This document shows, one piece after another, positions 30,386 to 38,832 of a DNA stretch of 64,000 bases (the first letter of the stretch is position 1; the number at the start of each line of letters is the position of its first letter). The notes under the pieces are model-generated. The model did not search any database, was not told where the DNA came from, and saw nothing but the letters and a program-made list of their open reading frames with translations. Position numbers and translations under genes: made by a program. This stretch comes from Veillonellales bacterium (GTDB lineage Bacteria; Bacillota; Negativicutes; JAAYSF01): assembly GCA_039680175.1 (NCBI GenBank), contig JBDKTO010000025.1, forward strand, positions 1-64,000. The letters run 5' to 3'.

Positions 30386-30643
30386 TTATCGTCTGGGATA
30401 ACAAATATAAGTAGGCGAGCAGGCAATATAAGGTGAGCAATTAGTAGGGTAGCAGCCAGTGCGGGGATAACACCAGTGGCGGGGGTGACATAAATATGCA
30501 CCTGTTGCCGCAATAAGCACTGCTCCCAGCGGCAGGCAGCGATCATTACGAGTGTTGAGATCGTCTCTATAATCAAAATCTTCTTCCCAGTCGTTTATTT
30601 CAGGGGCTTCCCACCGGCGGTAAGCTTCATCGGGATATGGCAT
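30386..30643 (-). CDS. Small Cys-Pro-repeat protein of unknown function
   Basis: An 85-residue reading frame with a strong ribosome site (GAGGAGG, seven bases before ATG). The N-terminal half is acidic and aromatic (YRRWEAPEINDWEEDFDYRD); the C-terminal half repeats Cys-x-Pro about every five to seven residues (CHPRHW, CYPRTG, CYPTN, CSPYIA, CSPTYI, CYP). Periodic cysteines of this kind are seen in spore-coat or crust proteins, but no family is recognised. The overlapping frame at 30289-30576 lacks a ribosome site. Confidence 0.6.
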   Translation of the reverse strand: MPYPDEAYRRWEAPEINDWEEDFDYRDDLNTRNDRCLPLGAVLIAATGAYLCHPRHWCYPRTGCYPTNCSPYIACSPTYICYPRR

Positions 30644-30771
30644 TCCGTTATACCTCCTCTTCTATAATCAAAATATTTTTATTACATAATATGCTTATTG
30701 GAAAGACAAAGTGCAGAGAGAGCCGGTAAGTGAGTGAATAAAAAGTAATCATCGGGAATACGGGGACTTTT

Positions 30772-30846
30772 AACCACAAAGAGTGCAGAGAGGGGTACGG
30801 GATTTTGAACCGCGAAGGCGCGAAGAAAGAACGCGGAGAGAAATTA
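30772..30846. repeat. Dispersed 'AACCACAAAG/AACCGCGAAGG' intergenic repeat
   Basis: Two related halves lie in tandem: TTAACCACAAAGAGTGCAGAG and then AACCGCGAAGGCG followed by GCGGAGAG. A reverse-oriented relative, CTCTCTGTGGTTAAA, occurs at about 8238 after the adhesin. Such sequences are short dispersed repeats in many bacterial genomes. Confidence 0.55.
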
Positions 30847-30875
30847 TGTGGGAAAAGGCTGCAGGAGGTGATTTT

Positions 30876-32045
30876 GTGGATTCGGTGGACAGTATTGTTA
30901 TCGGCGCAGGCGTGATTGGTTTGGCTGTTGCCGGTGAATTGGCCAAAAGATGGCCGGACAAAAGTATTTTGGTAGCAGAGCAAGAGGAGAAATTTGGTCA
31001 GGGGCTGTCAAGCCGTACCAGCGAAGTCATTCATTCGGGCGTATACTATGCTGCCGGCAGCTTAAAAGCCCGGCTGTGCGTGACAGGCAGCCGGCTGCTA
31101 TATGATTTTTGCCAACAGTGGCAGGTTCCTTATCAACGTCTCGGTAAATTGATTATTGCCAGAGATAAGCAAGATTTGGCGGCGTTGGCCGGGCTGCAGC
31201 AGCAGGCTTATGCTAATGGGATTCGGGATGTTATCCGACTGGATTCTGCAGATATTCAGGCCCTTGAGCCTCATATTCATGCCGAGGCCGCACTGTTTTC
31301 ACCGTCAAGCGGAATTATCGATTCGCACAAACTGATGGCTAGGTTGGAACAGAATGATCGGCAAGGTGGCGTAATGTTTGCTTATCATCAGCAAGTAAGC
31401 CGGATTGTTCCCATAGAGTCGGCTTATAATGTTTATTTTCACGGCCCGGATGGAGGAGAGGAGAGCATTCGCTGCCGCTGTTTGATCAATTCAGCCGGAC
31501 TTTTGTCGGATAAGATTGCAGCTATGCAGGGCATCGACGTGGATCAGGCCGGATATCGGATTTATCGTTGTAAAGGGGAATATTTCGCTGTTCACAATGA
31601 AAAAGCCGGCTGGGTGTCGCATCTTGTTTTTCCGGTCGCCATCCGGGAGTTGAAAGGCAGTGGAATTCCGGTTATTAAGGCGATGGACGGGCGGCTGCGC
31701 CTGGGGCCGGATGCACATTATGCTCCGGCCGGATTCACCAATTATAATGTAAATCCGGCCAATGCCGCTCAGTTTTTATCCGTAGTAAAGCCCTACCTGC
31801 CTTTTTTGGCAGCGGCTGATCTTCAGGCTGATATGGCAGGCTTACGTCCCCGGCTGCTGGTTCCCTGCGGCAGTCCGCCCCGTGATTTCGTGATTTGCCA
31901 TGAAACGGAACGAGGACTGGCGGGAATCGTTAATTTATTGGGAATTGAATCGCCGGGAATGACCTGCTGCTTTAGTATTGCCGCTATGGTTGCTGATTTA
32001 ATTCAGCCGAAAATGAACAACTGTAATGGGTTCGGTAATTTTTGA
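30876..32045 (+). CDS. FAD-dependent oxidoreductase, L-2-hydroxyglutarate oxidase (LhgO)-like
   Basis: The 389-residue DAO-superfamily flavoprotein has a dinucleotide-binding N-terminus (SIVIGAGVIGLAVAGELA), a SSRTSEVIHSGVYYAAGSLKA motif typical of LhgO-type enzymes and a C-terminal GIESPGMTCCFSIA. It should oxidise a 2-hydroxy acid to the keto acid, passing electrons to quinone or an electron carrier. The GTG at 30876 is chosen because AGGAGGTGA lies at ideal distance; upstream in-frame ATGs run through the dispersed repeat and have no ribosome site. Confidence 0.85.
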   Translation: MDSVDSIVIGAGVIGLAVAGELAKRWPDKSILVAEQEEKFGQGLSSRTSEVIHSGVYYAAGSLKARLCVTGSRLLYDFCQQWQVPYQRLGKLIIARDKQDLAALAGLQQQAYANGIRDVIRLDSADIQALEPHIHAEAALFSPSSGIIDSHKLMARLEQNDRQGGVMFAYHQQVSRIVPIESAYNVYFHGPDGGEESIRCRCLINSAGLLSDKIAAMQGIDVDQAGYRIYRCKGEYFAVHNEKAGWVSHLVFPVAIRELKGSGIPVIKAMDGRLRLGPDAHYAPAGFTNYNVNPANAAQFLSVVKPYLPFLAAADLQADMAGLRPRLLVPCGSPPRDFVICHETERGLAGIVNLLGIESPGMTCCFSIAAMVADLIQPKMNNCNGFGNF

Positions 32046-32064
32046 TGAAAAGAGGAGAAAAAAC

Positions 32065-32430
32065 ATGGAATTTAAGTTCGCCCACAATAACCTGAATGTG
32101 TTGAATCTCGAAAAAAGCCTGGCCTTTTATAACGAGGCGCTGCAATTGGTGGAAACACGGAGAATGGAAAAACCGGAATTTACGTTAGTTTTTCTGGGCG
32201 ATGGGAAAACTCCCCATAAACTGGAATTAACCTGGCTCAAGGACCGGACGCAGCCCTATAATCTGGGAGATAATGAATTTCACTTGGCATTTACGGTAGA
32301 TGATTTCGCTAAAGCGTATCAGTTCCATAAGCAAAAGAACTGGATCTGTTATGAGAACAAGGCGATGGGGATTTATTTCATAGCCGATCCGGATGGCTAC
32401 TGGCTGGAAATTATACCGGAACATCGGTGA
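32065..32430 (+). CDS. Glyoxalase I family (VOC) metalloenzyme
   Basis: A 121-residue VOC-fold protein with the usual opening (NNLNVLNLEKSLAFYNEALQL) and closing (IYFIADPDGYWLEIIPEH) strands, whose His and Glu ligands would bind the metal. Length fits lactoylglutathione lyase-like proteins of Firmicutes. AGAGGAG precedes the ATG. It lies 19 bp after the oxidase gene, probably in the same transcript. Detoxification of methylglyoxal is the family default, not demonstrated. Confidence 0.88.
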   Translation: MEFKFAHNNLNVLNLEKSLAFYNEALQLVETRRMEKPEFTLVFLGDGKTPHKLELTWLKDRTQPYNLGDNEFHLAFTVDDFAKAYQFHKQKNWICYENKAMGIYFIADPDGYWLEIIPEHR

Positions 32431-32460
32431 GCCGGCACCGTTTAATCATTGATAGTAAGA

Positions 32461-32503
32461 GAGCTTATCGCCGCATAGACATCTGCGGCGATAAGCTCTT
32501 TTG
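32461..32503. terminator. Bidirectional terminator between convergent genes
   Basis: Perfect 15-bp GC-rich stem (32461-32475 with 32484-32498) followed by TTTTG. It separates the glyoxalase gene from the leftward metallo-hydrolase. Confidence 0.9.
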
Positions 32504-32510
32504 TTATGCT

Positions 32511-33242
32511 TCAAAAGAAAAATTCCTGGCCTTTGTGGGTAATTTCAACGGTACTGAAAGGAAGAGCTGCGGTTTTTTGCGCGAACGCTTTCGTAGCTCC
32601 CAAGTCTTTGCCGAAATGCATGGGGAAAAGAATTTTAGGCTGCATTTTTTCAGCGAAATATTCGGCGCCGCCGGAATAAAATTCTTCCAGCCGCCGGTCT
32701 ACGGGGAAGAAGGCGATATCAATGGAGTGGCCGGACAGTTTCTCCATTTCGGCTTTGAATATTGCTTCGGCATACGATTGTTCTTCTTTGCTTTCCCCTT
32801 TCCAGTGCCACCAGTTCAGATCACCGGCATGAAAAATGGATAATCCGTCCGCTTGTACCAGAAAGGATATTCCTTGATCGGTGGAACCGAAAGTTTTGAT
32901 GGAAAGAGAGTCGACTTTCAGTTCTTCATACGCAGACAGGGAGTGGCAGGCTGGCTGGCCGGGGGGGATAGAAATGTCGCTGCTGAGTATGTAGCTTATG
33001 GAAGAATTGCTTTTTCCCCAGCGCCAAATCACCGGATCAAAGTGGTCGGCATGACAGTGAGAAACAAAAACACAAATATGGGATTTGTTTCGAAGCATAT
33101 CGGTGGTTATGATTCCGTTGCGGATTGAAGGATTTTTACCGGTAACGGGCTGATAGTAATCAAATATGAGAAAATGCTGTTTTGTTTCAACGGCATAACC
33201 GCTATGAAATAAATAGGTAATTTTTGCTTTGCTGTTTTCCAT
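32511..33242 (-). CDS. MBL-fold metallo-hydrolase
   Basis: A 243-residue metallo-beta-lactamase-fold protein with the zinc motif SHCHADHFDP near residue 55 and further histidine/aspartate ligands in IFHAGDLNWWHW and LFPMHFGKD. It resembles the UlaG/YycJ-like group of uncharacterised hydrolases. The ATG at 33242 follows AGAGAGGTGA by five bases; a GTG three codons upstream would overlap that site. It is 39 bp downstream of the acyltransferase gene on the same strand. Confidence 0.9.
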   Translation of the reverse strand: MENSKAKITYLFHSGYAVETKQHFLIFDYYQPVTGKNPSIRNGIITTDMLRNKSHICVFVSHCHADHFDPVIWRWGKSNSSISYILSSDISIPPGQPACHSLSAYEELKVDSLSIKTFGSTDQGISFLVQADGLSIFHAGDLNWWHWKGESKEEQSYAEAIFKAEMEKLSGHSIDIAFFPVDRRLEEFYSGGAEYFAEKMQPKILFPMHFGKDLGATKAFAQKTAALPFSTVEITHKGQEFFF

Positions 33243-33281
33243 GAAAGTCACCTCTCTGTATTTGTTTGCTAGGTAGGAGAA

Positions 33282-33971
33282 TCAGGACAATACCCAATGG
33301 CAGCAGTAGAGAATTGTCAGCAGCAGGGGCTGATGGATCAGGTAGATCAACAGTGAATACCGGCCAGGAACAGTAATAATGGCTGGATGTAAGAAAAATG
33401 GCAGCAGGCTGCTTCGATTCGCATAGAATCTCCTGCCGGTAACAACGCCGAGCAAAAATACCCCATACCAGGGCAGCAGCGGATAATAGTCCATTGCTTG
33501 AAATCCAGGCGGAGTCAAGCCCAAGGGCAGTAGGCAGCCGGTTGAAATACCAATAGCGGAAATTTTATTTCCCGCGAACAGCACAATCAGGCTTGATACC
33601 AATAAATTCGCTGAAGATAAACCGTTCAGAAGCTTATAGGACAGGATGCTGCTGCCGATCAGATGCAGAATGCCAAAGCGGATAAAAGTATAGGGGTTAT
33701 AATAATAAGTGATTATGGTCAGCACCATACCCCAGGAAAAAATTTTTAGCCCATGGGAAAGCGTTCTTTTGCTAAGTACACAACTTATACCGGCAAGAAA
33801 TATAAACAGGATTGCCGACAGCTTTCCTTCAAAGTACCAAAAACCGGATAAATATTCAAGGGGAAAGCCATAAAAGTCTTTTAAGTCAACAATCAGATGG
33901 AATAGAATCATTAAAAGAATGGCCAGTCCTCTGGCAAAATCAATTTCCCAGATTCGGTGATGTGGTTTCAT
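33282..33971 (-). CDS. Membrane acyltransferase, heparan-alpha-glucosaminide N-acetyltransferase-like (DUF1624)
   Basis: The 229-residue polytopic membrane protein begins with the characteristic RIWEIDFARGLAILLMILFH and has about seven hydrophobic spans, ending in SLLIYLIHQPLLLTILY. Members transfer acetyl or other acyl groups across the membrane to sugars. The acceptor is unknown. It shares a strand with the downstream metallo-hydrolase. Confidence 0.85.
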   Translation of the reverse strand: MKPHHRIWEIDFARGLAILLMILFHLIVDLKDFYGFPLEYLSGFWYFEGKLSAILFIFLAGISCVLSKRTLSHGLKIFSWGMVLTIITYYYNPYTFIRFGILHLIGSSILSYKLLNGLSSANLLVSSLIVLFAGNKISAIGISTGCLLPLGLTPPGFQAMDYYPLLPWYGVFLLGVVTGRRFYANRSSLLPFFLHPAIITVPGRYSLLIYLIHQPLLLTILYCCHWVLS

Positions 33972-34202
33972 GAGTGTGCGATCCTCTCCCTGCTTTTGCT
34001 GCGCATCAAGCCGCCTCTGATTTTAAAGATATTACTTTAACAGAATACCGCCAAATTCAATGCTGCCGCAAGAGAGATAATAAAAATAAGGCTGTTTTAC
34101 ACTGTAAATGATCAATTCGCAGGGAAAAGAATTTACTGTGTTGAAATTACAAAAGAGTGTAATGGCTGAAGACAATGAAAGCGAACGAGAGGCGGCTGCG
34201 AA

Positions 34203-35798
34203 TTGAAGCTAAAATTAAAAATGCAGACAAAAATTATCTGCCTGGTTTGCGGCGTGGTTGCTGTGGTATTAATCGTAACCAGTTTGCTCATTTCACGCAG
34301 TATTGATACCGAGGTAAAGGACAGCATTGGTCGTCAGGCCATGAGTGTTGCCCGGATGATGGCCCGGTCGCCTGTGGTCATCGAAGGACTGCTCGGCGAG
34401 CGCACCGGCAGCGAGATACAGCAATATGCCAATGAAAATAAGACGCTGACCAATGTTAAGTTCATTGTGGTCTTAGATATGGACGGCGTGCGAAAATCCC
34501 ATCCCACGCCCAGTATGGTGGGTCGCCATCTGGTGGGCGGCGATGAAATGGAAGCAATGGCAGGCAGGGAATACTTGTCAGAGGCAACGGGGACATTGGG
34601 TTATTCACTGCGGGCTTTTACCCCGGTCTATGGGCCTGACGGCCATCAGATCGGAGTGGTTTTGGTGGGAATTCTTATGGATTATGTAAAAGATGCGGTG
34701 AAACAGGCTCAGATGATTTTGTTAGTTGCGATGCTAGTTGGAATGTTAATCGGAATTTTTGGCGCATTGCTGCTGGCAAGAGATATTAAGAAAACTTTAT
34801 TTGGACTGGAGCCGGAGGTCATAGCCAAGCAGCTGGAAGAACGCAGTGCGATGCTGCAGTCGGTACGGGAAGCGATCATCGCTGTTGACCGTAACGGCAT
34901 CATTACTTTGCTGAATGAAGAAGGGAAGCGGATGCTTCGGTTAAGCGGCGTGAGTGCCGATCCTTTGGGCCGGCCGGTGAATGAGTTTGTGCCGAATACA
35001 CGCTTGCTGGAAGTAATTGCTGCCGGAAAGATGGAATTTGACTGTGAGCAGGATTTTTTCGGAGTTTCAGTATTGGCTAACCGGATGCCACTATTGGTAA
35101 ATGGCACAGTTGTCGGTGCGATTACGACTTTTCGGGACAAAACGGAATTGAAGCGGCTGGCCGAGGAACTTACCGGGGTTCAGGATTACGTAGATGCATT
35201 GCGTTCCCAGGCCCATGAATTTATGAATCAGCTTCACGTAATTTTAGGGATGGTTCAATTAGAAAATTATGATTTGCTGGCTTCCTATATTCACCGGATT
35301 TCTTCTGAATATCAGGCGGAAGTGACCGATGTGGGACGCCGGATTCGCAATCCGGTGCTGGCCGGATTCATTTTAAGCAAGCTGAGCTTGGCCAGAGAGA
35401 AACATATCCGGATGGAACTGTCTCCGGACAGTTTTTTGCCTGCCACTCAGCAGGAAGAAGTCACTCATGAATTGGTAACCATTATTGGAAATTTAGTGGA
35501 AAATGCTCTTGATGCAGTGGCAAATATGCCGCTAAAGGAAGTCTGTTTGTCCATTGACTATGAAGCCGGCTGGCTGTCCATTAAAGTAAAGGATACCGGC
35601 TCCGGTATTGCTCCGGCAATAGCTGGAAAGATGTTTGAGATGGGAGTTTCGGATAAAGCGGACGGGCGTGGATTTGGTTTGCATTTAGTCAAATTAAGCT
35701 TAGAACGGTTGAACGGCCGGATTGAATATAAACGACTGGAGAAAGAAACAGTATTTCAGGTTTCTGTGCCTTATGAAAGTGCGGGTGAAGCGGGATGA
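34203..35798 (+). CDS. dcuS: Sensor histidine kinase of the DcuS/CitA family
   Basis: A 531-residue kinase: N-terminal membrane helix (IICLVCGVVAVVLIVTSLLI), periplasmic PAS-like sensor (about residues 40-170), a second helix (MILLVAMLVGMLIGIFGALL), a cytoplasmic PAS domain (about 215-320), the H-box around His338 (SQAHEFMNQLHVILGM) and an ATPase domain (NLVENALDAV, DTGSGI, GRGFGLHLV). The domain order is that of fumarate/citrate sensors. TTG is the start, with GAGAGGCGG upstream. It overlaps the response regulator by four bases, and a Dcu-type transporter follows, so C4-dicarboxylate sensing is the likely role. Confidence 0.92.
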   Translation: MKLKLKMQTKIICLVCGVVAVVLIVTSLLISRSIDTEVKDSIGRQAMSVARMMARSPVVIEGLLGERTGSEIQQYANENKTLTNVKFIVVLDMDGVRKSHPTPSMVGRHLVGGDEMEAMAGREYLSEATGTLGYSLRAFTPVYGPDGHQIGVVLVGILMDYVKDAVKQAQMILLVAMLVGMLIGIFGALLLARDIKKTLFGLEPEVIAKQLEERSAMLQSVREAIIAVDRNGIITLLNEEGKRMLRLSGVSADPLGRPVNEFVPNTRLLEVIAAGKMEFDCEQDFFGVSVLANRMPLLVNGTVVGAITTFRDKTELKRLAEELTGVQDYVDALRSQAHEFMNQLHVILGMVQLENYDLLASYIHRISSEYQAEVTDVGRRIRNPVLAGFILSKLSLAREKHIRMELSPDSFLPATQQEEVTHELVTIIGNLVENALDAVANMPLKEVCLSIDYEAGWLSIKVKDTGSGIAPAIAGKMFEMGVSDKADGRGFGLHLVKLSLERLNGRIEYKRLEKETVFQVSVPYESAGEAG

Positions 35799-36493
35799 TC
35801 AGTGTCCTTATTGTGGAAGACGATCCGATGGTGGCCGAATTGAATCGCCGGTATCTTGAGAAAGTGGAAGGCTTTTCTTTGGCGGAGATGGTCAGCAATG
35901 GCGAGGAGGCATTGGCCTATTTGCAGGATAACCAGGTGGATTTGGTTTTGCTGGATGTATTCATGTCAGGGATGAATGGACTTGACCTGCTGGCGGCGAT
36001 TCGCCGCCAGCAGTATGGGGTCGATGTTATTTTGGTAACTGCGGCCAGAGACAAGCAATCGGTGCAGGCGGCTTTGCGTCAGGGAGCTGTCGATTATCTG
36101 ATTAAGCCCTTTGAATTTGAACGGTTTCAAGCGGCCTTGCTGGCCTTTAAACAACGGACTGATTTTATAAAAAATCAGGAGAATCTTTGCCAGACAGGGC
36201 TGGATGAACAAGTTTTCAATCAGAGCCGAATCGAAAAAAGCGAATTGCCTAAAGGGCTTGACAGGCATACGCTACAAAAAGTCTGGCGTCATATTACGGC
36301 CGCGCAGGGAGAGTTTACGGCGGAAATGATGGCCGGCCTTGTGGGAATTTCCCAAGTATCAATACGTAAATATTTAAAATATCTGGAAGCTGTGGATTTA
36401 TTGAATGTTACCATTAATTATGGGGCGGTTGGCAGGCCAATATCCAAATATCGCTGCACGAAACAGACAGTTCAGCCTGGGTTTATGGAATAA
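35795..36493 (+). CDS. dcuR: Response regulator of the DcuR/CitB family
   Basis: The 232-residue protein has a receiver domain with acidic pocket Asp9/Asp10, phospho-acceptor Asp54 (LVLLDVFMSG) and Lys104 (YLIKPF), then a C-terminal helix-turn-helix (AGLVGISQVSIRKYLKYLE) typical of CitB/DcuR. It is translationally coupled to the kinase and is expected to activate the C4-dicarboxylate transporter gene beginning 194 bp downstream. Confidence 0.93.
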   Translation: MISVLIVEDDPMVAELNRRYLEKVEGFSLAEMVSNGEEALAYLQDNQVDLVLLDVFMSGMNGLDLLAAIRRQQYGVDVILVTAARDKQSVQAALRQGAVDYLIKPFEFERFQAALLAFKQRTDFIKNQENLCQTGLDEQVFNQSRIEKSELPKGLDRHTLQKVWRHITAAQGEFTAEMMAGLVGISQVSIRKYLKYLEAVDLLNVTINYGAVGRPISKYRCTKQTVQPGFME

Positions 36494-36532
36494 GAACGGT
36501 CTGCTAGTCGGATCATATATGTGAAGGTATAT

Positions 36533-36557
36533 TAAAAGCCCGCGCCGCGGGCTTTTA
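36533..36557 (+). terminator. Intrinsic terminator after dcuSR
   Basis: TAAAAGCCCGCG pairs with CGCGGGCTTTTA around a one-base centre, followed by further T residues. It separates dcuSR from the transporter gene, which therefore has its own promoter. Confidence 0.85.
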
Positions 36558-36687
36558 TACTTTTTTTAATTAAAAAATATTGAATCAATTTATTTATTCT
36601 TTTTTGTATATTCAGTTAACTTTATAATAAATAAAGTGTGGTAGATACCAATAAATTCATATTTAAGAGAGGGGAATATAAGGTATT

Positions 36688-38034
36688 ATGATTATTGCTT
36701 TACAAATCATGGTGGTGTTGGGATGCCTGCTTCTCGGTACCCGGTATGGCGGTATGGGGCTTGGATTAATCAGCGGTATCGGTCTCTTTATTCTGACGTT
36801 TATTTTTGGCGTACAGCCCGGTCAGCCGCCAATTGATGTTATGCTGACCATTCTGGCGGTAATCAGTTGTGCTTCGGTGCTGCAAACCGCCGGCGGACTG
36901 AATGTTATGATGCGCTTCGCGGAGCGGCTGCTGCGCCGTCATCCTGACTACATTACGATTTTGGCTCCCATAACCACTTGGGGGCTGACTTTTCTGTGCG
37001 GCACCGGTCATGTGGTTTATACTATGTTTCCGATTATTTACGATATTGCGATTAAGAAAAATATTCGTCCGGAACGTCCTATGGCGGTTGCTTCCGTGGC
37101 ATCGCAAATGGGGATTGGCGCATCGCCCGTATCGGTTTCGGTGGTGTCGATGGTCTCCATCCTGGGGCAGGCTCATGGCATAGGTCATGCCATCGGTATT
37201 TTGCAGCTGCTGTCGATTTCAATTCCGGCGACATTTGCCGGAGTGGTAGTAGCCGCTCTGTGGAGTATGCGCCGGGGCAAGGATCTGGATAAAGATGAAG
37301 AATTTCAGGCAAAGCTTAAAGATCCGGCGCAAAAAGAGTATATTTATGGCGGTTCAGAATCTCTAATGGAAAAGGTATTTCCGAAGGAATCGTACTGGGC
37401 AACATGGATTTTCTTTGCCGCAATTCTGGGAGTAGTACTGTTCGGCGCCTTTCCCCATTTGCTTCCTTCCTTTGGAGCTCCGGGCAAGATGAAGCCTTTG
37501 TCGATGAATCTTGTGATTCAGATGCTGATGCTCATTGCCGGTGCGGTTATTTTAATGACTTGCAAGGTTAATACACGGGAAATTTCGAATGGCCCTGTAT
37601 TTAAGGCCGGTATGGTGGCGATTGTTTCAGTGTTTGGCGTGGCCTGGATGGCAGATTCCTTTTTCCATGCCCATTTCGCCTTATTAAAGGAATCCTTGGC
37701 GGGAGTAGTTATCAGCCAGCCATGGACGTATGCCATTGTGCTATTCTTGGTTTCCAAACTGGTCAACAGTCAGGCTGCTGCCGTTGCTGCCATTGCACCG
37801 ATGGGGATTAGTCTGGGCATGGACCCGAAGATGATGGTGGCTTTTTTCCCGGCGGCTTACGGTTATTTTGTTCTGCCGACGTATCCCAGTGATCTGGCCT
37901 GTATCGGTTTTGACCGCTCCGGTACAACTATCATCGGTAAATTCATCATCAATCACAGCTTTATCATACCCGGCTTTATTGGCGTAATTACAGGCTGTTT
38001 TACCGGGTTTCTGCTAGTCAGAATTTTTTGGTAA
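36688..38034 (+). CDS. dcuB: Anaerobic C4-dicarboxylate transporter (Dcu family)
   Basis: A 448-residue membrane protein with 10-12 spans and Dcu hallmarks: LISGIGLFILTFIFG, GTGHVVYTMFPIIYDIAI, a serine-rich SVASQMGIGASPVSVSVV loop and FPAAYGYFVLPTYPSD. Family members exchange fumarate or aspartate for succinate during fumarate respiration. Length and the LISGIG start fit DcuA/DcuB, and location behind a DcuS/DcuR pair favours a DcuB role. The long AT-rich leader (about 36560-36687) presumably holds the DcuR-dependent promoter. Confidence 0.92.
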   Translation: MIIALQIMVVLGCLLLGTRYGGMGLGLISGIGLFILTFIFGVQPGQPPIDVMLTILAVISCASVLQTAGGLNVMMRFAERLLRRHPDYITILAPITTWGLTFLCGTGHVVYTMFPIIYDIAIKKNIRPERPMAVASVASQMGIGASPVSVSVVSMVSILGQAHGIGHAIGILQLLSISIPATFAGVVVAALWSMRRGKDLDKDEEFQAKLKDPAQKEYIYGGSESLMEKVFPKESYWATWIFFAAILGVVLFGAFPHLLPSFGAPGKMKPLSMNLVIQMLMLIAGAVILMTCKVNTREISNGPVFKAGMVAIVSVFGVAWMADSFFHAHFALLKESLAGVVISQPWTYAIVLFLVSKLVNSQAAAVAAIAPMGISLGMDPKMMVAFFPAAYGYFVLPTYPSDLACIGFDRSGTTIIGKFIINHSFIIPGFIGVITGCFTGFLLVRIFW

Positions 38035-38063
38035 TAGGATTAATCGAAGAAGACGTAATGGTA

Positions 38064-38104
38064 GCAAAACAAGGACAGGTGAACGGCACCTGTCCTTGTT
38101 TTGC
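38064..38104. terminator. Bidirectional terminator between dcuB and the lipoprotein gene
   Basis: Perfect 18-bp inverted repeat (38064-38081 with 38087-38104) with A- and T-tracts on the two sides. Confidence 0.93.
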
Positions 38105-38115
38105 GAAAACGGTTA

Positions 38116-38562
38116 TTATTGTACAGTTGCCCAGAGATCTACTGCTCTGTCTGTTTCGTTTGTATTGGGAATGATGCTCAGCTTGCCTTTGCCAGGCTTT
38201 ATTGCTACAAATATTGCGGTACCGGCCGCTGCTGTGCCGCCCTGCTGCTGCATAATATCGCCCCAAAAATTTTCTCCGGCTGAGGTAAAACGGGTATTGC
38301 CGCTAAACCCGGACGCAGGCTGAATCACTAATTTTTGTCCGGTTTTGATAACAATATTATTGGCGGAAAGTTCAACAGGTCCGCTGTCACTGTAGTTGTA
38401 CGTGACAATATAGTCTTGAGTCCCGCTGGGTGTATCCTTGGTTGGAGTGCCTGAATAGGGAGCTTGGGGATCGATGGGATTTATGTTGGCACATCCACTC
38501 AGGGAAAAACTGCTGCTTAGCAGCAGGATGACAGTAAGAATTCGGATCAGTTGATTGTTCAT
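38116..38562 (-). CDS. Lipoprotein of unknown function
   Basis: A 148-residue protein with a lipoprotein signal peptide: hydrophobic span LTVILLLSSSFSLSGC with cysteine 25 as the predicted lipidated residue. The mature part opens with a proline/threonine-rich linker, then a compact beta-rich domain (IVTYNYSDSGPVELSANNI, GQKLVIQPASG, IFVAIKPGKGKLSIIP) reminiscent of chagasin-like/Ig-fold inhibitors, but I cannot assign that family. It is convergent with dcuB. Confidence 0.75.
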   Translation of the reverse strand: MNNQLIRILTVILLLSSSFSLSGCANINPIDPQAPYSGTPTKDTPSGTQDYIVTYNYSDSGPVELSANNIVIKTGQKLVIQPASGFSGNTRFTSAGENFWGDIMQQQGGTAAAGTAIFVAIKPGKGKLSIIPNTNETDRAVDLWATVQ

Positions 38563-38572
38563 GCTTTTGCCT

Positions 38573-38593
38573 CCTCATACTGATAGTATGAGG
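38573..38593 (-). promoter_or_regulatory. Small hairpin abutting the lipoprotein ribosome site
   Basis: CCTCATAC and GTATGAGG form a perfect 8-bp stem around a five-base loop. On the minus strand the second arm ends in GAGG and runs directly into AGG, 7-9 bases before the ATG, so the hairpin partly masks the Shine-Dalgarno sequence. Confidence 0.5.
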
Positions 38594-38832
38594 AACTTGG
38601 CAATTATTCATACCTCATTGTTCGCTTTGCTAACAGCCTGATGTTGTAACAAGACGCTGCTGGCAGAACATAAAAGATCGGTTTATCATATTTGAAGAAA
38701 TCGTACAGAAAGTACCGGTTCAGGCTGGTGCTTTTTTGCATATATGGATAAATGCAAAAAATGAATCCGTTGAACAACGGATCATTACTTGATATACTTG
38801 TAATTGCTATAAGTAATAATTAGGGAGAAATT

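Noticed and set aside
30289-30576. 95-codon hydrophobic minus-strand frame
   Set aside because: It overlaps the Cys-Pro protein in another frame and lacks a ribosome site, while the overlapping gene has an excellent one. A frameshift relation was considered but nothing supports it.
32427-32843. 138-codon plus-strand frame
   Set aside because: It lies opposite the metallo-hydrolase gene, whose zinc motif and ribosome site are clear, and it begins at the terminator.
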